From Microbacterium azadirachtae (lineage in GTDB: Bacteria > Actinomycetota > Actinomycetes > Actinomycetales > Microbacteriaceae), in contig NZ_JYIT01000062.1 of the NCBI RefSeq assembly GCF_000956545.1, forward strand, positions 1 through 57,500: a DNA stretch of 57,500 nucleotides. Reading direction: 5' to 3'. Every line of letters starts with the position of its first letter. The stretch's first letter is position 1. Positions 16,314-23,948 of the stretch are shown here, one piece after another. The notes below the pieces were generated by a model. That model saw only the letters and a list, made by a program, of their open reading frames with translations, was not told where the DNA came from and made no database searches. Position numbers and translations under genes: made by a program.

Positions 16314-17821
16314 GCCGACACCTCCTTCGACTCGATGACGGTCGCGCTGTAGAGCTTGAGCAGCGCGGTGTTGAGCATGAGCGAGCGGTACTCGCTGCTC
16401 GCGCGGTGGTCGGACATCGGGGTGCCCTCACTGCGGAGGATCTCGGCCGCGGCCTTCACCGTCGCGATGTTCCAGGGCTTGCCGATCAGCGCGTCCTCGG
16501 TGGCGCGGGCGCGCAGCGGGGTGGCGGCGACGCCGCCGAGACCGATGGTCGCACCGGTGACGACGCCGCCGTCGATGTCGAGCGCGAACGCGACGGCGAC
16601 GCTGGAGATGTCGTCGAAGCGGCGCTTGGCGATCTTGTGGAAGGCGGTCGTCGTGGCCAGCGGCAGCGGGATCCGGACGGCCTTGATGAGCTCGTCGGGG
16701 CGCTTGACCGTCTGCCGGTAGCCGGTGAAGTACTCGGCGAGGTCGACCTCGCGCAGGACGACGCCCGAGGCGTCCTCGGACAGTGAGGCGAGCACGACGC
16801 TCGCGCGCAGGGCGAGCAGGGCCGGCGGGGTGTCGCCGATCGGAGAACCGGTGCCGAGGTTGCCGCCGAACGTGCCGCGGTTGCGGATGAGGCGCGAGGC
16901 GAACTGCGGGAAGAGCTGGGCGAGCAGCGGGATCCGCCCGTCCAGGCGCTTCTCGACCTCGGACAGGGGGAGGGCGGCGCCGATCTCGACGAAGCCCTCT
17001 GCGCCGGAGGTGGCCTCGTCTTCGATCGTCAGGGTGCGCAGCTCCGGGAGCTGTTCGATCGCGACGACGAGGGGTGCGCGGCGGCCGCGGATGTTGACCT
17101 CGACGCCCCAGTCGGTGGATCCGGCGACGAGCAGGGCGTCCTTCTCGTCGTGCAGGATCCGCAGCGCGTCGGCGAGCGTGGCGGGACGCACGAAGCGGGC
17201 GCCGTCGACCTCGGCATCCGTGGCCACGGGTCGCGGAGCGGGCTGTGCCAGCCGCTGCTGCAGCGGATCGCCGGCCTCGGGCGAGCCGAGCGCGTAGGCG
17301 GCGTCGCGGATCGGGCGGTACCCCGTGCAGCGGCACAGGTTGCCGCTCAGCGCGTGCAGGTCGAAGCCGTTCGGTCCGTGCTCGGCATCGTGGACCGGGC
17401 AGGACGCGTCGTCGGCGCCGTCGGCGGCGGCGGGTGTGCGATCGGCCCGGTAGTACTCGCCGGCCATGCTGCACGCGAAGCCAGGGGTGCAGTAGCCGCA
17501 CTGGGATCCGCCCGCCTCCGCGAGCTTCGCCTGCACGGGGTGCAGGTCGTCGGGGGAGCCGAGGCCCTCGGCCGTGACGACCTCCTGGCCGTCGAGGGCG
17601 TAGACCGGCACGAGGCAGGCGTTGACCGGCGTCCACGCGGTCCCGCCGTCGGGGGTCGGGGTGGCGAGCAGCATCGCGCAGGCGCCGCACTCGCCCTCGG
17701 CGCAGCCCTCCTTGCTTCCGGAGAGCCCGTTGTCCCGCAGCCAGTCCAGGGCGGTCGCGTGCGCCGGGGTTCCGGCGAGCGGACGCTGCTCTCCGTTGAC
17801 GGTGACGGCGATGTCGGTCAT
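16310..17821 (-). CDS. xdhA: Xanthine dehydrogenase small subunit, fused [2Fe-2S] and FAD domains
   Basis: A 503-aa electron-transfer subunit. Residues about 1-190: plant-ferredoxin-type cluster (GCAEGECGAC, then a Cys in NACLVPV) and the second cluster (GSQCGYCTPGF and NLCRCTGYRPI). A 20-30-residue insert with SCPVHDAEHG separates the two Cys pairs of the second cluster. Residues about 208-500: FAD domain with LLVAGSTDWGVEVN, IRNRGTFGGNLGTGSPIGD and a CO-dehydrogenase-type C-terminal flavoprotein region. It passes electrons from the Mo subunit to NAD. GAGGA precedes the ATG and lies in the loop of a small GAATC/GATTC hairpin (17825-17839). First gene of xdhABC. Confidence 0.95.
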   Translation of the reverse strand: MTDIAVTVNGEQRPLAGTPAHATALDWLRDNGLSGSKEGCAEGECGACAMLLATPTPDGGTAWTPVNACLVPVYALDGQEVVTAEGLGSPDDLHPVQAKLAEAGGSQCGYCTPGFACSMAGEYYRADRTPAAADGADDASCPVHDAEHGPNGFDLHALSGNLCRCTGYRPIRDAAYALGSPEAGDPLQQRLAQPAPRPVATDAEVDGARFVRPATLADALRILHDEKDALLVAGSTDWGVEVNIRGRRAPLVVAIEQLPELRTLTIEDEATSGAEGFVEIGAALPLSEVEKRLDGRIPLLAQLFPQFASRLIRNRGTFGGNLGTGSPIGDTPPALLALRASVVLASLSEDASGVVLREVDLAEYFTGYRQTVKRPDELIKAVRIPLPLATTTAFHKIAKRRFDDISSVAVAFALDIDGGVVTGATIGLGGVAATPLRARATEDALIGKPWNIATVKAAAEILRSEGTPMSDHRASSEYRSLMLNTALLKLYSATVIESKEVSA

Positions 17822-17995
17822 GGCGAATCTCCTCGATTCCGGCGACAGTGTGCGATGCGGCGCAGGCCGTGCCTCTGTGAGACGGAGCCTAGGCCCGAGG
17901 GCCTCCGCGTGGGGTCTTTCTCCTGTTGAGAGGAGCGCAACGCTGTGTGGTCAGGCGTCGTCGCCTTGGCCTTACCGCCAGTAGATTCGCGCTGT

Positions 17996-18021
17996 TTCCG
18001 ATATACGGAATCCGTGTTCCG
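17996..18021. promoter_or_regulatory. IclR-like operator upstream of xdhABC
   Basis: In the 283-nt gap between iclR and xdhA. TTCCG-ATATA-CGGAA (17996-18010) is a 15-bp palindrome of the form often bound by IclR-family proteins, followed by another TTCCG at 18017-18021, giving three alternating half-sites. A candidate TAGGCT -10 for xdhA lies downstream at 17886-17891 (minus strand), with no clear -35. The rest of 17822-18104 holds only a short CTCCT/AGGAG hairpin at 17920-17935. Confidence 0.55.
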
Positions 18022-18104
18022 AAAACATCGTCAGCCTACGACGACGGGCCGGATCCGTCAAGACGCGGTCCGATCGCGGGTGCCGACCCCCGCGCGGAGG
18101 CGCG

Positions 18105-18860
18105 TCAGTACGCGTTCGTCGCGGCGGAGATGTCCGCCACGACCTCGCGCAGCACGGGGATCGCCTGCTCCGCGAAGTCCTCGCCCACGCGGGACATGGG
18201 ACCGGAGACGGAGACGGCGGTGAGCACCGGCATGTTCGGCACGGCCATCGCGAAGCAGCGGACGCCCACCTCGTGCTCGCCGTCGTCCACCGCATAGCCG
18301 CGCTCGCGGCTCACGGCCAGATCCGCGAGGAGCTCGTCGATGGTGCTCAGGGAGCGCTCCGTCGAGTGCGGCATGCCGGCGCGGCCGATGATCTCGCGCA
18401 CCTGGTCGTCGCTCAGCTGGGCGAGGATCGCCTTGCCGACGCTCGTGGAGTGCAGCGCCGCACGGCCGCCGACCTCGGTGAACATCCGCATCGCATGCGG
18501 AGACGGCGCCTGCGAGACGTACACGACGTTGTCGCCGTCGATCGTCGCGAGGTTCGCGGTCTCGCCGAGGCGTTGCACGAGCGACTTGAGCTGCGGCATC
18601 GCCAGCTGTCCGAACTGGCGATTGGCGACCTCGCCGAGGCGCACGAGCTTGGGACCGAGGGCGTACCGGCGGTTGGCCAGCTGGCGCGCGTACCCCTGGG
18701 AGACGAGCGTGCGCAGCAGACGGTGGATCGTGGGCAGGGGCAGCCCGGCCGAGGCCGCGAGCTGGCTGATCGTGGCGTCGCCGCCCGCGTCGGCGATGAG
18801 CTCGAGCAGATCGAAGACGCGCGAGACCGACTTCACGCCGGTCGAGCCCTCAGCGGCCAT
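18105..18860 (-). CDS. IclR-family transcriptional regulator (probable purine regulator)
   Basis: A 251-aa IclR protein. Residues 8-70 form the winged helix (VSRVFDLLELIADAGG, ISQLAASAGLPLPTIHRLLRTL, GYARQ); residues about 80-250 form the GAF-like effector domain with GRAALHSTSVGKAILAQL, RGYAVDDGEHEVGVRCFA and AVSVSGPMSRV. Related IclR members such as AllR regulate purine and allantoin use in response to pathway intermediates. Its place directly upstream of xdhABC on the same strand and the IclR-like palindrome between them suggest it controls xanthine dehydrogenase; the ligand is unknown. AGAGGA supports the ATG at 18860. Confidence 0.88.
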   Translation of the reverse strand: MAAEGSTGVKSVSRVFDLLELIADAGGDATISQLAASAGLPLPTIHRLLRTLVSQGYARQLANRRYALGPKLVRLGEVANRQFGQLAMPQLKSLVQRLGETANLATIDGDNVVYVSQAPSPHAMRMFTEVGGRAALHSTSVGKAILAQLSDDQVREIIGRAGMPHSTERSLSTIDELLADLAVSRERGYAVDDGEHEVGVRCFAMAVPNMPVLTAVSVSGPMSRVGEDFAEQAIPVLREVVADISAATNAY

Positions 18861-18880
18861 GCGGATCCTCTCGCCGTGGG

Positions 18881-18911
18881 TTTCCGGCGCGGGTTATCCG
18901 CATGCCGGAAA
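18881..18911. promoter_or_regulatory. Inverted repeat upstream of iclR, possible autoregulatory site
   Basis: TTTCCGGC (18881-18888) and GCCGGAAA (18904-18911) form a perfect 8-bp inverted repeat with 15 nt between, 20 nt before the iclR ATG. The arms contain the TTCCG/CGGAA half-sites seen before xdhA. Confidence 0.45.
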
Positions 18912-18946
18912 GGTGATTTCCCGACGAGAGTATCCCATCGGTCCGC

Positions 18947-19849
18947 TCAGCCGGCGAAGGTCACGCCCCACTCGACTGACCACGTGTCGGCCGGTGCGAG
19001 CCGGCGCAGTCCGCGGCCCGAGTTGAACGCCTCCGCCGGAGCCGACATCGGCTCGAGCGCGACCACGAGCTCCTGACCGGGGAAGCCCGTGCTGGTGTAG
19101 GCCTGGAGGAAGTCGAGGCCCTCGCCCTGCCAGAGCGTCACCGTGCGGCCGTCCGGCGCGGTGAGGGTGCTGCGCACGAGGCCGTCGTGGTCGCGGCGCA
19201 GCGTCGCGAAGCCGGTGTCGAGCTGCAGGTCGCCGAGGCGGCGCGGAGTGCGCAGATCGGTGCCGCCGGACACCGGCGACTCCCCGATCGGAAGCAGGCG
19301 GTCGTCGGTCTCGAAGAACGTCTCGGCAGGGAGCTGCAGCAGCAGCGCCCGCGGATCCGCACCCGAGATCGTGAGGAACGGGTGCGTGCCGAGGGCCACC
19401 GGGGCGGGGGCCTCGGAGCGGTTGGTGATCGTGTGCTCGACCGAGACGCCGTCCGGGGTGAGCGTGTAGCGCACGCTCGTCTCCAGGAGGTAGGGGTAGC
19501 CGATCTGCGGTACGACGTCGGCGCGCAGCAGCACCGTGGTGTCGCTGCGCTCGGCGATCTCGTAAGCCGTGTAGCGGAGGAGCCCGTGGATCGCGTTGCG
19601 CAGCTTCGGCTCGGTGATCGCGAGCGCCCGCGTCTCGTCGCCGTCGATCCAGACGCCGTCGCGGATCCGGTTCGGCCACGGCACGAGTACGACGCCGGCG
19701 CAGGATGGGGCGGGCCGGTCGTCGGGATAGGGCGGCACGACCGTGGTCCCGTCGACGACGAGGTGGCGCAGCGACGCGCCGACCTGGGAGATCTGCGCGC
19801 GCACTCCGCCCGCGTCGAGGTGGATCTGGACGCCGGTCGGAGTGGTCAT
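18947..19849 (-). CDS. Aldose 1-epimerase family protein (galactose mutarotase-like)
   Basis: A 300-aa GalM-fold protein that interconverts alpha and beta anomers of aldoses. Seen: the substrate-binding VVLVPWPNRIRDG, NAIHGLLRYTAYEI with the first conserved His, VALGTHPFLTI with the catalytic His, and VVALEPMSAPAEAFN with the catalytic Glu. The start at 19849 follows TACGAT by exactly 6 nt with no ribosome site, suggesting a leaderless mRNA. The frame is open for 88 more codons upstream, but that region would cover the promoter. The substrate sugar is not identifiable. Confidence 0.88.
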   Translation of the reverse strand: MTTPTGVQIHLDAGGVRAQISQVGASLRHLVVDGTTVVPPYPDDRPAPSCAGVVLVPWPNRIRDGVWIDGDETRALAITEPKLRNAIHGLLRYTAYEIAERSDTTVLLRADVVPQIGYPYLLETSVRYTLTPDGVSVEHTITNRSEAPAPVALGTHPFLTISGADPRALLLQLPAETFFETDDRLLPIGESPVSGGTDLRTPRRLGDLQLDTGFATLRRDHDGLVRSTLTAPDGRTVTLWQGEGLDFLQAYTSTGFPGQELVVALEPMSAPAEAFNSGRGLRRLAPADTWSVEWGVTFAG

Positions 19850-19855
19850 GTCGCC

Positions 19856-19861
19856 ATCGTA
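19856..19861 (-). promoter_or_regulatory. Predicted -10 of a leaderless epimerase mRNA
   Basis: TACGAT on the minus strand, then GGCGAC and ATG. No clear -35. Confidence 0.45.
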
Positions 19862-20218
19862 GAGCGGCGAGGGGGCGGGATGGGGCCGCGGGGCGTCCTG
19901 CATATCGGCGCACGCGACCGAGGGGGACGTGCATGCGCGTGACGCGGACAGGGGGATTCCCAGCCGGATCCGATAGAATCGCGTGTCGGCTTCGGGCGAC
20001 CGCGGCCTCGGGATCCCCGATGGTGCGCGGCTGTGTGCGAATGTGTGTGAGCCTCTCGTGAGGGGCGGCCCAGGGCCGATGGTGAGCTCGGCGGACGTCG
20101 CCGGGCGCGACATCCATCACCTGAATGGCCCCCGGCCGACGACTGCCCGGGTTTCCCCGCGCCCCACGAGGGCGATGGGGCGCTGTTCTCGTGCGAGAAC
20201 CAGACAAGGACCAACCCC
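19862..20218 (+). promoter_or_regulatory. Long leader region of the DEAD-box helicase gene
   Basis: TAGAAT at 19974-19979 is the best -10 toward the helicase, which would give a leader of about 230 nt, typical of cold-inducible RNA helicase genes. A perfect 7-bp inverted repeat GTTCTCG-TG-CGAGAAC (20185-20200) lies 18 nt before the GTG start, next to the AAGGACC ribosome site. A 6-codon ATG frame at 20041-20061 has no ribosome site and is not called a gene. Confidence 0.4.
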
Positions 20219-22345
20219 GTGCCCAAGAACCACAAGCCCAAGGGCGGACGCCCCTCGGCCAACTTCGAGCCGCGCTACGCGAAGAAGACCTCCTTCCACG
20301 ATCGCCACCGCCAGGGCCGCCCGGTCCGCGACGCCGAGACCGGCCGCGGCGCCGAGCGCGACGCCCGCGGCTACGACCGCGACGCCCGCCCAGCGCGCGA
20401 CGACCGCCGGGTCGACTCCCGCCCCGGCAGCCGTTCCCCCGGCCATCGCGGCTACCGCGCGGAGCCGGCCGCCGGCGAGCGGGCGCCCAAGCAGCGCTGG
20501 TCGGCGCAGGAGCGCGCAGGTCGCGACGAGTCGCGCGCGATCCGCAACCGCGCGGAGTCGGGACGTGTCGACGCCCCGCACCGCCGCGACGACCGTCCGC
20601 GTTTCGACCGGGACGACCGTGCCCGCCGGGATGACCGTCCGCGTTTCGACCGGGACGACCGTCCGCGTCGGGATGACCGTCCGCGCTTCGAGAGCACCGA
20701 GCGGCCCCGCTTCGACCGGGACGACCGTGCGCGTCGGGACGACCGTCCGCGTCGCGACGATCGTTCGGACCGTCCCCGTTTCGACCGGGACGACCGTGCG
20801 CGTCGTGACGACCGTTCGGACCGTCCCCGTTTCGACCGGGACGACCGTGCGCGTCGTGACGACCGTTCGGACCGTCCGCGCTTCGAGCGCACCGAGCGGC
20901 CCCGTTTCGACCGGGACGACCGTGCCCGCCGAGACGACCGTCCGCGCCGTGACGACCGTTCGGACCGTCCGCGGTTCGACCGGGACGACCGCGCCCGCCG
21001 TGACGACCGTCGCGCCCCGCGCCCGGCTCGCGACGACTGGAACCGCGGCACCGACCGCGCCCCGAAGCACGATGCGATCGAAGACGTGGTGCACGAGCGC
21101 CTCGCCGCGCAGAGCGTGCAGGCCGCCGAGGTCGCGGGCGTGACCTTCGGCGACCTCGGACTCGGATCCAACATCGTCGAGATCCTGAGCAACATGGGGG
21201 CGGAGACGCCGTTCCCGATCCAGGCCGCGTCGGTGCCCGCCGTCCTCGAGGGCCGCGACGTGCTCGCCCGCGGGCGCACCGGATCCGGCAAGACCATCGC
21301 CTTCGGCGCCCCGCTCGTGGAGAGCATCCTGCAGTCGCAGAAGGGCAAGAAGCGCGAGTTCGGTCGCTCTCCGCGTGCGATCGTGCTCGCCCCGACCCGC
21401 GAGCTCGCGCTGCAGATCGACCGCACGATCCAGCCGATCGCGCGCAGCGTCGGCCTGTTCACCACCCAGATCTACGGCGGCGTCCCGCAGGCGCGCCAGG
21501 TCGGTGCGCTCAAGAAGGGCGTCGACATCGTGATCGGCACCCCGGGGCGCATCGAGGATCTGATCAACCAGGGCAAGCTCGACCTCTCCGACGTGCGGAT
21601 CGCCGTGCTCGACGAGGCCGACCACATGTGCGAGCTCGGCTTCGTGGAGCCGGTGCAGCGGATCCTGCGCCACACCGGCACGGCGCTGCCCGGTGGCGCG
21701 TCCAGCCAGAAGCTGCTGTTCTCGGCGACGCTGGATCGCGAGGTCGCCGCGCTCGTCGACGAGTTCCTGGTGGAACCGGCTGTGTTCGAGGTCGCGGGCG
21801 AGACCCAGGACTCCGGCACGATCGAGCACCGCGTGCTCGTGATCGAGCACCGTGACAAGGCCGAGATCCTGGCGTCGCTGGTGGATCGCGACGGGCGCAC
21901 GCTCGTGTTCTCGCGCACGCGCGCCTTCGCGGAGCAGCTCGCCGAGCAGTTCGAGGACGCCGGGATCCCCGCGGTCTCGCTGCACGGCGACCTGAACCAG
22001 GCCAAGCGCACGCGCAACCTGCAGAAGCTCACCTCGGGCCGGGTCAACGTGCTCGTCGCGACCGACGTCGCCGCGCGCGGCATCCACGTCGACGACATCG
22101 ACCTGGTCGTGCAGGCCGACGCCCCGGACGAGTACAAGACCTACCTGCACCGGGCCGGTCGCACCGGTCGCGCGGGGAACGCCGGTCGTGTCGTGACCCT
22201 GATCACCCGTCAGCGCCGCCGCCGCATGACCGAGCTGCTGGACCGCGCGGAGATCGACGCGCCCTTCGAGGAGGCGCGCGTCGGCGACGACCTCCTCGAG
22301 GAGATCGCGGGACGCGTGCCGACCGCGGCAGACCTCACCTCCTGA
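20219..22345 (+). CDS. DEAD-box RNA helicase with Arg/Asp-rich repeat N-terminus
   Basis: A 708-aa ATP-dependent RNA helicase. Residues 1-280 are basic and disordered, including about 140 residues of RDDRPRFDRDDRARRDDR-type repeats. The core runs about 305-680: Q motif FPIQAASVPAVL, motif I GRTGSGKT (near 355), Ia PTRELALQ, Ib TPGR, II VLDEADHM (near 464), III SAT, IV LVFSRTRAFAEQL, V TDVAARGIHVDDIDLV, VI HRAGRTGRAG (near 645). In other DEAD-box proteins charged tails sit at the C-terminus and promote RNA binding or condensates; here the tail is N-terminal. The start is GTG with AAGGACC upstream. Likely role: ribosome assembly or mRNA turnover in the cold (inference). Confidence 0.93.
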   Translation: MPKNHKPKGGRPSANFEPRYAKKTSFHDRHRQGRPVRDAETGRGAERDARGYDRDARPARDDRRVDSRPGSRSPGHRGYRAEPAAGERAPKQRWSAQERAGRDESRAIRNRAESGRVDAPHRRDDRPRFDRDDRARRDDRPRFDRDDRPRRDDRPRFESTERPRFDRDDRARRDDRPRRDDRSDRPRFDRDDRARRDDRSDRPRFDRDDRARRDDRSDRPRFERTERPRFDRDDRARRDDRPRRDDRSDRPRFDRDDRARRDDRRAPRPARDDWNRGTDRAPKHDAIEDVVHERLAAQSVQAAEVAGVTFGDLGLGSNIVEILSNMGAETPFPIQAASVPAVLEGRDVLARGRTGSGKTIAFGAPLVESILQSQKGKKREFGRSPRAIVLAPTRELALQIDRTIQPIARSVGLFTTQIYGGVPQARQVGALKKGVDIVIGTPGRIEDLINQGKLDLSDVRIAVLDEADHMCELGFVEPVQRILRHTGTALPGGASSQKLLFSATLDREVAALVDEFLVEPAVFEVAGETQDSGTIEHRVLVIEHRDKAEILASLVDRDGRTLVFSRTRAFAEQLAEQFEDAGIPAVSLHGDLNQAKRTRNLQKLTSGRVNVLVATDVAARGIHVDDIDLVVQADAPDEYKTYLHRAGRTGRAGNAGRVVTLITRQRRRRMTELLDRAEIDAPFEEARVGDDLLEEIAGRVPTAADLTS
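20584..21009 (+). repeat. Imperfect tandem repeats coding for the charged helicase tail
   Basis: Repeated units of about 21-63 bp such as TTCGACCGGGACGACCGT and CGTCGTGACGACCGTTCGG, all in frame, encode FDRDDRARRDDRSDRPR-like peptides. Near-identical copies are present around 20785-20870, indicating recent expansion. Confidence 0.85.
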
Positions 22346-22366
22346 GTCCGGCCCCGCGGCGGGGTC

Positions 22367-22846
22367 TCAGAGTGTCAGCGCCCAGTCGTTGACCACGAGC
22401 TCCCCGCCGCGGAACGGGAACCGCCGGGTCTCGCGCAGCGTGAACCCGGCGCGCGCGCAGAGCGCGTTCGAGGGCGCATTGTCGACCGAGGGATAGGCGT
22501 GGATCTCGTCGTGCCGTCCGTCGGCGCGCACGACCGCGAGCAGCTCCCGCACGGCCAGGGCCGCGAAGCCGTGGCCCTGATGCGCGGGCAGGACGCTCCA
22601 ACCCGTCTCCCAGACGATGTCGCCGGTCTCCTCGTGGACCTCCCAGTAGCCGATCGAGCCGACGGCGTCGGATCCGTCGACGATCACGAGCATCCGCCCC
22701 GGCAGATCGTCCTTCAGATAGCGCTGGTGTCGACGATCGAGCTCGTCCGTGCTCTCCGCTGCGACGAGATGGGCGGTCATCGCGGGCGTGTTGAAGGCGT
22801 CGAGCAGCGGACGGTCCTCGTCGCGCCACGGGCGCAGTGTCACCAT
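22367..22846 (-). CDS. GNAT-family N-acetyltransferase (RimJ/RimL type)
   Basis: A 159-aa acetyltransferase. Seen: VTLRPWRDEDRPLLDAF at the start, GSIGYWEVHEETGDIVWETGWSV, the acetyl-CoA loop LPAHQGHGFAALAVRELL and the NAPSNALCARAGF motif that follows the cofactor site in this group. The substrate amine is unknown. The ATG at 22846 lies exactly 6 nt after TACCGT with no ribosome site, so a leaderless mRNA is likely; the frame stays open upstream but would run through this box. Convergent with the helicase gene, with a short CCCC/GGGG hairpin in the 21-nt gap. Confidence 0.85.
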   Translation of the reverse strand: MVTLRPWRDEDRPLLDAFNTPAMTAHLVAAESTDELDRRHQRYLKDDLPGRMLVIVDGSDAVGSIGYWEVHEETGDIVWETGWSVLPAHQGHGFAALAVRELLAVVRADGRHDEIHAYPSVDNAPSNALCARAGFTLRETRRFPFRGGELVVNDWALTL

Positions 22847-22852
22847 GCCGCC

Positions 22853-22858
22853 ACGGTA
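22853..22858 (-). promoter_or_regulatory. Predicted -10 of leaderless GNAT mRNA
   Basis: TACCGT on the minus strand, then GGCGGC and ATG. Confidence 0.4.
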
Positions 22859-22998
22859 GCCGGGGGTGCGGACGTCGTCGCGGACACGGTGATCGGTGTG
22901 CGCGCGTCCCTGGCGGGGCGAGACGTGATCCTGGGAATCGGGTAAAAAATTCTGGTGCATCCGGGCGAAACTCGGGAACCTCCCAGACTGAGTGATGC

Positions 22999-23083
22999 AG
23001 GATCGTTACCTTGTGCGCCCGACCCGAGGGCGTTCACGTCACCACCCGAGTGACGCCGAGGACTTCAAGGATCGTTACTTCGT
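22999..23083 (+). repeat. Direct repeat upstream of the secreted hydrolase-like gene
   Basis: AGGATCGTTACCTTGT (22999-23014) and AGGATCGTTACTTCGT (23068-23083) differ at two positions and are 69 nt apart in the leader. The frame is open through this stretch and would read DRYLV and DRYFV, but the signal peptide begins after it. The shared CGTTAC core resembles sites of wall-related response regulators such as MtrA; this is speculative. The rest of 22859-23084 shows nothing else. Confidence 0.5.
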
Positions 23084-23084
23084 C

Positions 23085-23918
23085 ATGTCGAGAAACCCGT
23101 TCTTCCGCTCTGCCCGCCGCAAGACCCTCACCATCGTCGGCGCCACCGCCGTGCTCGGCGCCCTCGCCGTCGGCGGGGCCGTGCTCATCGCGCCGGCCGT
23201 CGCCTCGGCCGCTCCGGCCGCCGCCCCGGTCGACGATGTGACCTCGTACAACCAGCGCGTGCAGGTGCGCGCCGCCCTCGACACGGCCAAGACGGCGATC
23301 GCCGATGCCACCGCGGTCAATGCCGACGTCAAGTCCTCCGGGCTCGACCTCGGACAGGCGCGCAAGCTCGTCGACGTGACCGGCCTGCAGTCGGCGCACG
23401 AGGTGCTGTCGGATGCGGCGTCGGACAAGGGCGCGGTGAACACCACGCTCGCCGTCGTCGTCACCGACTACTCGGAGAAGATCGAGTCGCAGGTAGCCGA
23501 GGTGCGCACCAACCTGAACAACGCGGTCGCCCAGAAGCAGGCGGCCGATGCGGCCGCCGCCCAGGCCGCCGCTGCCGCGCAGGCCGCTGCCGAGGCGCAG
23601 GCTGCCGCGAACACCCCCGACGGCGCCCGCGCCGCCGCGCAGCAGATCATGGCGAGCGAGTACGGCTGGGGCGACGACCAGTTCCAGTGCCTGAACTCGC
23701 TGTGGAACAAGGAGTCGGGCTGGGACTACCAGGCGTACAACCCGTCCGGCGCGACCGGGATCCCGCAGGCGCTGCCGGGCGGCAAGATGGCGAGCGCCGG
23801 CGATGACTGGGAGACGAACGCCGTCACCCAGGTGCGCTGGGGTCTCGGCTACATCTCCAGCGTCTACGGGACCCCCTGCTCGGCCTGGGGTCACTCGCAG
23901 GCCACGAACTGGTACTGA
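23085..23918 (+). CDS. Secreted lysozyme/transglycosylase-like protein (aggregation-promoting-factor type)
   Basis: A 277-aa exported protein. Residues 1-45: basic start RSARRKTLT, hydrophobic core and a signal-peptidase site near ASAAP. Residues about 50-150: helical, then an Ala/Gln-rich coiled coil (AAAQAAAAAQAAAEAQAAA). Residues about 185-277: a goose-lysozyme/transglycosylase-like domain found in aggregation-promoting factors and sceD-like proteins (WGDDQFQCLNSLWNKESGW with the probable catalytic Glu, NPSGATGIPQALPGGKM, WGLGYISSVYGTPCSAW). Two Cys may form a disulfide. Likely cell-wall remodelling. I chose the ATG at 23085 because the signal peptide begins there; an ATG at 22992 is in frame but would add 31 residues that do not resemble an export signal. 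Confidence 0.8.
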   Translation: MSRNPFFRSARRKTLTIVGATAVLGALAVGGAVLIAPAVASAAPAAAPVDDVTSYNQRVQVRAALDTAKTAIADATAVNADVKSSGLDLGQARKLVDVTGLQSAHEVLSDAASDKGAVNTTLAVVVTDYSEKIESQVAEVRTNLNNAVAQKQAADAAAAQAAAAAQAAAEAQAAANTPDGARAAAQQIMASEYGWGDDQFQCLNSLWNKESGWDYQAYNPSGATGIPQALPGGKMASAGDDWETNAVTQVRWGLGYISSVYGTPCSAWGHSQATNWY

Positions 23919-23948
23919 GCCCCGCAGCGGCATCGACCGCGGGCGCGA

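Noticed and set aside
20041..20061. Upstream six-codon ATG frame in the helicase leader.
   Set aside because: No ribosome site and no sign of a regulatory leader peptide beyond chance.
20185..20200. SOS box before the helicase (GTTCTCGTGCGAGAAC).
   Set aside because: The actinobacterial LexA site is of the form TCGAAC-N4-GTTCGA; the match is poor. It was kept only as a hairpin.
20584..21009. Possible CRISPR or satellite array.
   Set aside because: Units vary in length, are in frame with the helicase and have no unique spacers.
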